Assembly: GCA_014607495.2 (NCBI GenBank)
Contig: CP053157.1
Coordinates: 8,866,001-8,930,000 of the forward strand
Origin: Carposina sasakii
Taxonomy: Eukaryota > Arthropoda > Insecta > Lepidoptera > Carposinidae
Reading direction: 5' to 3'
Length of the DNA: 64,000 nt
The notes under the pieces were generated by a model. That model ran no database searches. It had not been told where the DNA came from and was given only the letters and a program-made list of their open reading frames with translations. The translations under genes and the position numbers were made by a program. Of the stretch, positions 21,555-32,800 are shown piece after piece; position 1 is the stretch's first letter, and each line of letters starts with the position of its first letter.

Positions 21555-24500
21555 CTAATTTCGATTAATCTGTCTCCTATGTACGAAGATCTCCATGAAG
21601 AGTAGGAGAACAGCCAGCACCATGCCGTATATAAGTGTAAGTATGGCCGGGTATATATCGACCATGTTAACTGAGCCGAAACTGCCACTTTTTACAACAC
21701 ATGTCGGCTTTTTGGCATACACCATTTTGTTGACCCGCTGAGTGAGGCCATGTTCGTTAGTGCGAAGGAGTCTGTAAAAAAGTTTCGTTTTACTTTGACT
21801 AAATGCCGGTTCCTCGAAGGCATGTCAAATATGTCAAGGGTTAACAAATCCATTGTAAAATTTACTACTTATCAATATGTAGGTAAGCTTTTGAGAAACC
21901 GGCGATAGCTACATATAAGTATCTATCATGGTATAGAATTAGTTACGACTATGCGTTGCCCTTGCCCACTGCCCTTTGACTAACAAGTTTGCTCACATAA
22001 AAACTGTAACTGTTCACTACTACTGTCTAGTATTGGCATAATAACTAATAGGTAGCTAGTACATGTTAATTGTAATAATTTTGTCAGTCAGCGCTTAATT
22101 TAATATTAACCTATCTTCATATTTCACATTCTGTTTTTTCTATTACTTTTAATATTTTTTAGTCCTCCTGGGATTTTCTATACTTTGATTGCATTTTTCT
22201 GGTCGCCTTTGTTGATCCTGGCTCACAGCAGTTGCAGAGGCGGGAATGAGTGGTGGGCCAATCCAGTCCCGTTATTTACATTTTGTGGGTGTGTGTGTGT
22301 GCAATATGAATAAGAATCTTTGGGTATAGGGATCTTTCTGGTACCTACTCCCAACTCCCTACTGTTAAAACACAAAAGAGTGGGTGAACTATGGTAACTG
22401 AAAATGAATACGCACCCAATGAGAAAAATCTCTTTTAGTGGCGAATTTCTCGGGCATACTAAGTACGGTGGTCGACGAGGTATAAACGCAATTTCTCGAA
22501 GCCCACATTTTTCGTGCTCGTAAAAATATCTTTCGACAAATTTATATCCACGGCCTATATCCATGTTGAAAGCAAATGGCGACTGCAAAAAAATAAATTG
22601 TTACAACAGCAACAAAGAAGAGTGCCTGTACGTTATCATTCTGAGAGATACAGTCTCTATAGGTATAGTGAGTCTACTCTAGAGTATATAGTGTTCTGTG
22701 ACTCTATGACTATAGGGAACCTTTTTTTTTTAGCGTCACCTTTTGCAGTTTTCGGACTCCTTCTTCCAAAGTAAAGAAATTATGCTTCGATCCTTTAGGC
22801 GCAACTTTGGTCTGGTAGATAGCTTTTCTAACTGGATCCTCAGCCGCCTGAGTACAAAACGATGATCATGCATGATGGTGATTATAGTTATAAAATATAC
22901 GCATAATATCTAAAATGTTCTAATGAAACTTACCTCAAACAATATTCTATTGTAAGCGGTATCTTCTACTCCAAGTTCTAGCCTGGACTCAAGGAGATCA
23001 GAGAGTGTTCTAATCTGATTCGAAGTCGATTGTAGTAGAGCTACAATACTGGCCGAATACGACGTATAAAGAAACAGGAAAGTGAGCAATAAAACAAATG
23101 TCACACATCGGCCCAAAGTTCCTGGTAAGATATAAAAATAACGATTTTAAACAAATGACGATTTATCTTCAGCCTATTGCAGTCCACTGCTGGACGTAGG
23201 CCTCCCCCAGAGCACGCCACATGGCTACTGCTACAGGAGGGTTATGTCCATAATCACCACGCTGGCAGGCAGGTTGGTGACCGCAGTGTGATTTTCGGAC
23301 TATGTTGTCAGCACGGGAGGTACTGCTGCCCGCCTCCCGGAAACCCTTTATCGCCTCGTACGATACCCACGGGCAGGCATAGGGTGGTACAAACTCTACT
23401 CTGCCGGCACCACACGGCTTTGTGACGCTAAAATGACGATTACTTCTGGATAAGTAAAAGAGATCGTATGCCTACCTTTAAACTCCTTTGGGTTTCCTTG
23501 CTGGAATATTGCACCGAAAACAAATATAACAGCATCACTGAAATTCGCTATTAGTTCGTAAGATTCGTTTTTATGAGCCTGTAACACAATAGACGTACCT
23601 TGACTAAAGCCATCACTATTGAAAACTTCCCATTGTATAATAAACACTTTACCTTTACCTCGTTGATGTTGGATTTCTTTTTTTCCCAAATTGCATTTAT
23701 ATAAATAACTCCGATCAAAATTAAGACAAAAGCCATAAGGCAGTACCAAACTGTCGCTCTGAATGGCAATAAGAACAAATTGTTCTGATAGGAGAGTGGT
23801 GGCTCCCGAAATACAAATAAAGGATAAGTTGCTAATGGAGCTGTTAAAGCTTCCACAAGTGGTAGTCTTTCAAGGGAAAAATAGATGACGGCACCTGAAA
23901 AAATGAAAAACGTTGGTACCTACTCTAAAAATAATTAAATTTCCTACAGGTATCAATAAAAATATATGGGATATACATATCCACAAAGCTGTGTTACCAA
24001 AAACGGGGTAGTCAGAATTGCAGGATCACTAAGGAAATTCTACCTACAGCCATCAACCCTTTCAACCTGCCATAAATATTTATATTACGCCCATTATACA
24101 AAAAGGTTGAGTGAGCAGAGGTGAGCAAATTTCACAAACATTTTTCATCTGTCCTTGTGTGTAAAAGTTTACCTGACAAATCAGCTTTTCCCTTAAGCAA
24201 AGTACTAATCATGCCATTCCACGATCCGTTTTTATAGTAGCCCCATGTGTCATCAAAGACCAACTCCTTTGATGCATTCATAAAGTCATACAAGTAGAGT
24301 ATAACTTGGAAACTATTTTTTGAGATGCTATCTATATCTTTCTTTCTGAAAAGTAATTTTTATTCACTAACAGTCTCTATTAGGTAAACGAAAGAGGCTT
24401 CAAAGCTCCATTCAATTCAAATTTTGTAAGCTACAGTCGCACACTATAGGTATATTGAATGCCATAAAAATAATATAAAAGTGATATATTTGAATAAAAG

Positions 24501-25593
24501 TATACAACCTATGAAACAAAAAGTCCTCTTTCGTGGACTCTTTATTTGTGACAACAATTGTTGAAACCAATGGTTTCATTGCAAAGTTTTTCCTTCGTAT
24601 AGAAGCCGAAGTGGACATGACGTCAGACATGCACAATCCTTGTGAATTATTCCACACTGCGTACGGTTCCAACACCCAATCACTGTTTGCTCTTAATCTG
24701 TAAACTGACCAATAAAATAATGAAGTCAGTTGGTGCCATCAGGCTGCGCGGTTGTAAAAGATCCAAGTCATGAGCAGCAACTGTCAGATAAATATTTGCC
24801 AAATATGGGCACTGTATCTCTCGGGAATGGGATACTACTGATATGAATAAGAAATTAGTTTCTATTTAAAATGAGATATAAGTAGATAAGTACGTTATTT
24901 TATTACTTACTCAAGTCAATATTAAAACCTTTGTGCTCATTGGAATAAGTCACCATAATTTCAGAGTCGATTAAAATTTCCATATTCTTAATCTCCGATG
25001 GAACTAGCTCTAATTTTGTATGAGATTTCCACAGAATAAGCCATCTATACGGTTTCCTAAACATTTTTCTCAAAGAAACCTTTAATTAAAAATTATACAA
25101 TAAAAACAATATAGTAAAATGAATACAATGTTCATGCTATTAGAATAATGAAAAAATCTTACATTTTGCAGGAAATTCTTTATATTTGGATGGGATAGGT
25201 CAGCCAAAATTATAACATCTTTTCCACCATATTGGGATATTTCGGGAGCTTCTTTGTCGAATTTTACAGTCTTCGGATCATCTTTGCTATTAAACTTCTT
25301 GATAAACTCAATTTTCTTAGCTTATAGATAAAGATAAATATATGTATTGCTTAAGTATGAATGATGAAATGAATTATCATGTCACTCTACATTAGACACT
25401 GTTTTGGTTAGGTGTACTTACAAACATTCCAAGAAACGAAAGCATTTATTGAAATTGGTTTATGAAAAGATCTTACAACATCAACAATCATATTAACTTC
25501 ATCGTCAGCTTTTATGCTAATTATAATGTAAGTTAATGGTAGCAATAAAACATATAACTTCATTGTGCACATTTTATTTCCACGTGAATTCAC
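21555..25593 (-). CDS. Ionotropic receptor, IR75-type, downstream tandem copy (IR-A), eleven exons
   Basis: Exons: 25593-25422, 25320-25163, 25079-24911, 24704-24509, 24345-24173, 23894-23659, 23578-23476, 23121-22934, 22847-22740, 22582-22416, 21771-21555; 1887 nt, 628 aa, all phases consistent. It has a signal peptide, an N-terminal domain (VIILADLSHPNIKNFL), ligand lobe S1, M1 (about 336-357), a pore loop with GAIFQQGNP, M2 with LYTSYSASIVALLQS, lobe S2 (LGVEDTAYNR; MDIGRGYKFVER) and M3 (about 597-619). Divergent IR75 glutamate-receptor relatives form odorant-gated cation channels, often acid-tuned, in ciliated olfactory neurons. The S1 motif is RRKNFAM instead of the usual RRxDLxG. The exon 4 donor (GTTGTA) and exon 10 donor (GTGCGT) are non-consensus but required by frame. 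The Met at 25572 or 25563 is an alternative start. A family B repeat lies in the intron after the pore exon. Confidence 0.9.
23170..23412 (+). repeat. Family B dispersed repeat in IR-A intron 7
   Basis: It starts gcctattgcagtccactgct, passes ggtaggcctccccc-like and ttggtgaccgcagt text and ends ctactctgccggcaccac. Other copies are 43765-44030 (inverted) and 51846-52075; fragments lie at 29405-29460 and 33150-33200. This text is widespread in moth and butterfly genomes and gives spurious ORFs such as [11 protein letters not shown]. Confidence 0.75.
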
Positions 25594-26022
25594 TACTAAA
25601 AGGTGTTATACAATCTTGAAACTATATTTCAACATAGAACTTGTTACTGTCTGCAAATTATCTTACAGTATTGCATGTATAAATACGAGTTTTCTCACAT
25701 AAAGTTAAATAAACGGTTTAGTGTAATTATGTGATCGATAATTCACTTCATTAGATTGCTAGTTATGGTTACTAATTATTAGTTAGCTGAGAGGTAAGCA
25801 TGAAGGCGGGTTGCATAATAATTATGGTACCTACTATGGTACGGTATGATAGCTGCCTATTTATACTTTATTTACTTACATCCTTATATCCACCTATATA
25901 TCAAAATAAAACACTATAGAAAAAATCTGTCCTATGGAATAGGGGGTAAGTGTTGTGAAGCATGCATGTGTACGAACATCATTTACTTAATACACGCAAA
26001 AATGTAAACTACACCTTGAAAT

Positions 26023-29000
26023 CTACTCTATGTCACTATGGCATGAAAGTCGCGTCAGTATTTCATGTTTCCTTTTATACAAAATCTCCAGTACGCAGAA
26101 GAAAACCGCCATGATGGATCCGTAAGACAGCACCAAGAGAGCAGGGTAGCAGTCCACCATACTGACGGAGACGAAGTTACCGTCTCCCCCAGAACATTTT
26201 GGTCGTCTCTCGTAGAGCAGGTGGTTCTCTCTGCTTTGGAGTCCATGTTCTTGGATTCGTTTTGTTCTTAAATATTATAATACTAAAAACTTTATTTATT
26301 GAATTAGTCGTTGCAACTTTTAAACTAATCAGAGTAGGTAGGTATCTAAGAAGAAGGAGAGATGTAACTGAGCATCAGGCTTCTTCATTGTTGGAAGTTT
26401 TCAAAGAGAGTGAGTTACTACTAAGTTAAGTTCTGAATACTGAGGTTCAATAAGATGTATAAGTTTATTTCTTCAACTTACCCGATCTTAAACATCTCCA
26501 AGTACGGAGTGTTTTTTCTGACGGCTAACCACGGGTCGATTACTTGCAGATATTGAATTTCCTTTAGACCGCATTTCTCACTTTCATGGAAAAATTTACC
26601 AACGAATTTGTAGCCTACGCCCGTTTCCATATGGAAAGCAAATAAACCCTACAAATGAGCATTTATTATAAGACAATGATAATGGTATAATATTTTTTTA
26701 TATTTTTAGTTACCTACATGGTGGAAACACTTCAAAGTGTAACTTACTTGTTGCATTTTCTTTACTCCTTCTTCCATTGTCATGAACCTCGGCTTAACAC
26801 CCGGTGGAGCCACTTTTGTTTCATATATTGCTTTCCTTGTTGGTTCAGTAGCTGTCTAAATTAACAGAAATAAAAGCACTTGTGTATAAGAAACAAAAGA
26901 ATAATATATCTTTTTAAAGCCTTGTAGGACAAATTGACTGTAAGGGCTATGTGAATATATTTAAAAAAAAATACTTACAGTAAAATAATATCTATTGAAA
27001 ACAGTGTCATGTACTCCGAACTTCAATCTTGAATGGAGAAGGTCATCAAGAGTTTTGATGCCTGACGAGCTAGACTGCAATAGAGCCACTATATTGGCTG
27101 AGTATGAGGTGTAGAGGAACATAAGAGCTATGAAGAGAATCAGCATGACTATACGTCCCAAGGAACCTGAAAATGTGTTTGATAAATGCATTATATCCAA
27201 TCGTCAGATTAATGGATCGGCCCTTTGGTTTCTACGGTAGCTACATCTCAATATTTGCTAAAGGTATGTCAATGTAGTGTCTTCTGATGGTTTCGCAAAT
27301 TGGGCTTTAATTTTGCAAACATTTGCCTAATTTATTTACCAACCTTTTAACTCAACGGGACTTCCTTGTTGACACGTAGCTCCGAATATCAAAATTATTA
27401 CATCACTCATTTTGGGCCTCAATAGACCTACATGCGCATCCGTGTCCTGAAGATACGACAAAAATTATTAAAATTTTGCGATACTGTTGTGATGTCACAC
27501 TTTATAAAAAAATGGTGTGACTTACCTATCCTTATGCTTATCCTCTACTAAGTTAATGGTAAATGCCATTTAAAGGGTCTTAATTTTCTAGAGCTATGAT
27601 ATTCTCTCCGATGAAAATTTTCCCCATTTTCTCTCTACTGAATCAAATTAATACTCATTACCTGGGAAAAATGTAAGGAATAATAATTCTGGTCATACTC
27701 ACCGTCTTCTCATTGTAACCTCTTTTCTTCCATTCCCATAAGGTAGCAATAAAAATAGCAAGGAACATTATGGTGACCAAAGCCAGACTGCTGTACCAAA
27801 CAGAATTTTGGAAAGATAGTAGAAATAAATTATTTTCATACGATAATTTCGGCTGTTGAAAAACAAATTTTGATCTTGTCGGCGTAGGACTTGATATGTA
27901 TTCGACGATCGACACTCGTTCTGATGTAAAAAACATTGGAGATCCTACAAAACGTAACAATAATACAAAAAAAAAAACTTTTTTCTGTAGCTATAGTTTG
28001 AATTACGGGCAATATAAGAATTTTAGTTAAAAGAAATATAAGACGTGGAATGGTTACCTCCAATCTCAACCTTCTCCCTGACTAAATACCCTGTCATACC
28101 ATTCCAGGTACCATTAACTTTGTATCCCCAGGTATTAACAAAAATATACTTTCTGCTGGCATTGAGAAAGTCAATCAAATGATTTGTAGTTGGAAAGTTG
28201 ACTTTGGTTATGGTATCTATATGGTCATTGCTGAAAATTAAATTAATAACATTTATTGCACTGTTTTCCAATTAACCGGAACATTTGGAATACATACCTA
28301 CATACTATACACACACATAGCTGTGTTCCCGAATATGGGGAGCTTGAAATGTACGATCGTAAAAAAGGCCTTCTGCATCCGAACGAACCATGACTCTATA
28401 GGTATAGTCCCGTGATCTCTCTGTTACTAAGATTCGTAAATCAAACATAATACATTTAAATAGGTACTAACACTTCATCAGTCAAGTGGTTGATGCTATC
28501 ATCATCGGTTAAAACATAACAGATAGTTATAGTATATCCTTTCAAATCAAGTCGCCGGAGAGCAGTAGACTCTGGTCGAATGATCTTTTTGAAACCTCCA
28601 CCTTTGTTCCAGTATCCAAAAGCTTCAGTATACCAAGTGCCATTGACACTAATTTTATAAACTAAAATGGCAAATAAAAACGTTTAGGTATTCTTTGGCA
28701 TTACCTAATGATCTCAAAATGTTATTGGTCTCATCGCCAATATGGGATGACATGAGATTTTTTTGCTGAAATTCCAAAATCTAAGCTTTTCTTCTACGAC
28801 TGAGATTAAAAATAAATTTAAAGTTCATTTAACTTACCATAATTAATATCATATACAGAATTTCCAACATTTTGAACAATTATCACTTCTGAATCTGGTA
28901 ATAAATCTAACACAGTTAATTCTTCGGGTACTGAAGATTCTGAATTTTCGTATCCTATAAGTAACCATCTAAAGGGTACTCTAAAGTGATTAGCTCTGTT

Positions 29001-30255
29001 ATTCTGTTGAATATTATCGGTAGCAATAAATAGACAAATAAAAATTAACCGTATTATTACAGAAGAATATAAACATTGTTTAAGGTATTGCCTAAATTTT
29101 TAAAAAGATTTCATATATTTTGCTGTCAAATGTTCTTTTTAAACCCTGTCTAACTTATGACGCGGTATTGTAATAACATGGCAATAACACTGCTAACATT
29201 TTGAGCTTTATTTGATAGTCATTTAGGCAATCAAAGGTAACAAACAATCGAGTAACGAGAACAGGATCTTAGTTACAGAAAATCGAAGCTCAAAGACCGA
29301 GCGGGATTGTGGCGTACTGTGGATGTCCGCTTTTCCATTTAGGGAACGCAAGAACTTAATGTAATATATAAAAAGGTCAAGTAAGTTATTTTAAATAATA
29401 ACCTTGTAGCCATCCAGTCCGCTGCTAAACATAGGGCCTCTCCCATGTCAACTACCATGCCAACATGTCAACTGAGATCGGCTGAAAACGGCCTGTATCC
29501 AGCAGCTACTCGCGAGTTACCTACCTGTACCAAATGATCCGTAATATTCGGGCACGTCAGGTCCACAACAAAAACAATGTGGTGGTCATCATACGTCTGC
29601 ACTTCAACTTGACCTTGTTGCACAAAAACTATCATTGCGGCTTGTTTGGAAATCGACCCAGAAAATGTAGAGACAAGTTGCATTTTCTTTTCTTTAAATA
29701 AAGAGGTAGGTAAATGAGTATTTGGTCGTATTTTTATTTTAACAATGAATAATTTTGGTAAGAAATCAGCTAATCATCGACTTTTCTTAAAATATGTTAA
29801 ATTTTAACGTAATGTTAACAATATTATCATGATTACAAATTAATGGCCAATTTCAAAACTAGAGATAAAAAAAATCAGGTTATTTACTTCAATGTTTGAA
29901 ATTTTGTAATTGTTATATAGTACTGAGATATGCAAAAAATCTCTCAAGAACGGTTATTGAAATTAGCTACAAATTGGTAGAATAGCTTATCCATAAAAAA
30001 CAATCAACAAATGCTTTATTCTTCCTAAGCCTCGAAGCTAAATATAGATGGCGAATCCTTCCAAACTATTGTCTATCTATATCACTAAGGAGGGTTCTTA
30101 CGGTCACTCCAACAAAGCGTGGCAATCACTGATGATGGCCTTCCCATTGCCTGAATGACGTCATGGACTATATTTGGCTCAAAATCAGTTTCCGCATAGC
30201 AAATAGTGTTAGAAATGGTCAACAGCAGTATTTTTAGGTAATATATCATTTTCAT
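26023..30255 (-). CDS. Ionotropic receptor, IR75-type, upstream tandem copy (IR-B), eleven exons
   Basis: Exons: 30255-30102, 29691-29525, 29003-28838, 28661-28472, 28230-28058, 27944-27703, 27446-27344, 27166-26979, 26855-26748, 26648-26482, 26266-26023; 1902 nt, 633 aa, phases consistent. It has a signal peptide (MKMIYYLKILLLTISNTICYA), an N-terminal domain (HIVFVVDLTCPNITDHL), S1 with canonical RRLDLKG (198-204), M1 (about 331-352), pore GATCQQGSP, M2 with LYTSYSANIVALLQSS, S2 (KFGVHDTVFNRYYF; FHMETGVGYKF; DPWLAVRKNTP) and M3 (MVDCYPALLVLSYGSIMAVF). Role is as for the neighbour: a sensory ligand-gated cation channel subunit. Five exon lengths (173, 103, 188, 108, 167) match IR-A exactly, showing tandem duplication. 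Only 429 bp separate its stop from the IR-A start. The exon 2 acceptor (tttaaag at 29692) is weak but keeps frame. Confidence 0.9.
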
Positions 30256-30716
30256 ATCTTTCGTTTTGGGTAAATAAGTATTTCGCTACTTGCTTATTGC
30301 ATAGTTTTTAAACTACGCTTTTTGTGTGCTCACTGCTGTCAGAATTGAAAAAAAGTCCAAACTTCGATTTGGGCATCTAATATTGTATCAAGGACTAAAT
30401 ATTTTAGCTTACAAATTACGTGATGGAGTGCGATAGAGTGTACTAAACGAAACTAAAGAGAGAGACATACTCTTGCTAAAAGTTTCAATGACAGTAGAGT
30501 GGTCATGCAAATATCTGAACAAATAGCTATTATTCATGGAAAAATGATGTTTGCACGAGAAATTGGCAATTTCTTTCTGCAGACATGTCATTACATACAG
30601 TAAGGGCCGATTATAGCATGTTATAGAGCTTATCTTGAAGGAAAACTACGGCTATCGTCCCCTATAAGGAGCTAAAACTAATACTTATGGGTACCTCATT
30701 AGGTCGATACGTAACG

Positions 30717-30795
30717 TAACTATTTAACGTTACGAACGGAACGGACAAATAATAAAATATAACGAACGGAACGGACGAATAATAAAATATAACGA
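30717..30795. repeat. Short tandem repeat, about 34-bp unit
   Basis: The unit taacgaacggaacggac.aa then taataaaata is present twice in a row, with a third start taacga, just upstream of the IR-B gene. Confidence 0.7.
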
Positions 30796-30984
30796 CAATC
30801 GACTACCTATTTCATAAATTATTACATACTTATATTCTATAAGTTATAGAGAAAAACATGTAGTTTGTTGCAGCAGGTAATCAGTTATTTCATTTATTTA
30901 AACAAAATACCTTTACCAATAATAACATAGGAGTAAGATTTGTATTATTTGTAAATTGATTGACTCTACAGTGATTTTGTAGGT

Positions 30985-31952
30985 CATACACATCCTATAG
31001 ACAATGGGTATATACCAGGCAAATACTGAAATGCTAAAGAAGTACCATTGTATTGAGTTATACGACAGTGTTATTACTTGCAGGAAATGTATTTTTGATT
31101 TGATTATCTTTACTCTCCGCGCCAATTGTATCGGGCGATCCACTAAATAAATGGGCTTATTGGTTATTATGTGACACATTGCTGTTTTTTGGATCACTCT
31201 TGACTCCATTAGGGTTGATCAGGTTCTAGAACATTTTTTTTTAAATAATCTTTTGGTTAAAATTTTATTTTCAAGTCATTATCTTAGACCTAATGAAATG
31301 AACTAAACGATTTTTTCCTGAATATATGAAACACAGCTGCTTCTCTTTCCGGGAATACTGTACAAGTCTGTAAAGGGACGAGAGGGTCTTGGTGTTTTGT
31401 AGGCGATGGGTTGACCACCTGTCACTACTAACCGAACTTGTACATCTTAACTATACCCTCAAAATTGGTCAGAAGTGGCACAATGTGGTTCTATCGGCCC
31501 TTGGTGCTCTGCCTTCCCCGTAAGCTTAGATGAATTATAACTAGATTCAGTGACAGCGCTCAAAAAATGACACGACAAATAGCTGCTCAATTGTATGGCT
31601 GGGCATCTATTGTCATAACTTGATACAAGCAAAGTCGAGTCTTATGGTAACTACATAAGATTGAAGTTTAAAAATCTAATTCTAATGCAGTTATTACGTT
31701 TACATAGATTTACTGGTGCCACTTTTTATAAAGATTTCATTATGAAACCCCGCGTCTACCTATGTATATACACGTCACTGCCCGTAAGGGATAAAGGCGT
31801 GATTATATGTATGTATGTACATCTGAAAAAAAAATGACGGAAATTTTTTGAAATTTCGAAAATTTTGTTTTTGTTTGTGAAGTGTTTTCATCATGATCAT
31901 GGTCTGAAGTCACGGTATCAATATTTTCCTGGCTGTCACAAACACCCTGTAT
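30985..31952 (-). mobile_element. Nested block: MITE split by a SINE that is itself split
   Basis: The outer parts (about 30985-31325 and 31822-31952) are an inverted relative of the MITE at 14483-14946. Between them a family F SINE (from about 31326) matches 19600-19830 up to ...tgccttccccgtaag. Then about 260 bp of other sequence follows before the SINE tail resumes cccgtaagggataaaggcg. The 8-mer CCCGTAAG stands at both edges of the inner piece. Confidence 0.7.
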
Positions 31953-32800
31953 AATATAACAAGTAGCTCGGTATCTAATTAAGCTGAGCCTATTTACCTA
32001 TACACAGTGTTAGAGATATAGCAACGAAAACTTCTAAAAAATATTAGTCATAAATAAATATTTACAGAAAACTTAGATGAATTAATAATCACTGACAGAA
32101 AAGGTCGTAGTAGTTACATATAAGTACCAATCACAATTTACTGTTCTGATAGTATTATTGGTTACCTGATGAACGACCTTTAACAAATACCTCGTTAGAT
32201 TAGTCTTGGAACCTAACACTAAGAATTAAGCTAAGTGCGTGTTGAGAGAGCGGTGGATAAGGTTCCGTAGCATTATGATGAACACGCTGGCCACGTAGAA
32301 TGTAGAATCATGCTGATTGGTTCCTTTTGGCCGTAGCTTTTGGCCTTTTCTTTGACAATAGGTACTAATGAGAGCTAAGGCTTGCATGCCAACTAAACCG
32401 TAAATGGGACAGACCGCATAAAATATATGTTTCGAGGAACAGACAGATGGTGAGGCCTAGTGAAAACTAGGATTTCTTTTTAAATAAGGCACCCTAAAAA
32501 CTTTATCTCTCGTTATCGAAATATGTATATTCTTTATTTACAAACGATAGTGTTTACTGACCTAGGTATTTTTCCGTAATAATGTAAGTAAACAAACTGT
32601 CTTGAGTACGCACAGTAATCGTGTAAGTACTCTTTATCAGAAGTTACAATGTTAATTAAAATTTCCGAGATTTTGTAGTCAGTGCACTGCAGTTCTGTGT
32701 AATGTGCTCAAAGAAAACGACATTGCTTTTTAACTCTTGTATGTATAGAGACTGATATTGGTGAATTTGAGTGAATTTGTCTAATTAGTGTTAAAAAAAC

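Larger units (their letters stand above)
30256..32800. other. Intergenic region between the IR-B and SLC17 first exons
   Basis: The two genes are divergent here, so both promoters should lie in this 2.5 kb. Besides the tandem repeat and nested block listed separately, I see no exon. A TCAGTG at about 32679 resembles an arthropod initiator roughly 120 bp before the SLC17 ATG, a weak indication. Confidence 0.45.

Noticed and set aside
22223..22415. Continuation of IR-A exon 10 to the stop near 22223
   Set aside because: Beyond 22416 the peptide no longer resembles an IR. The donor at 22415 joins in phase to the M3 exon at 21771.
23177..23425. Plus-strand frame [11 protein letters not shown]... 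and its relative at 51857
   Set aside because: Both arise from family B repeats, not genes.
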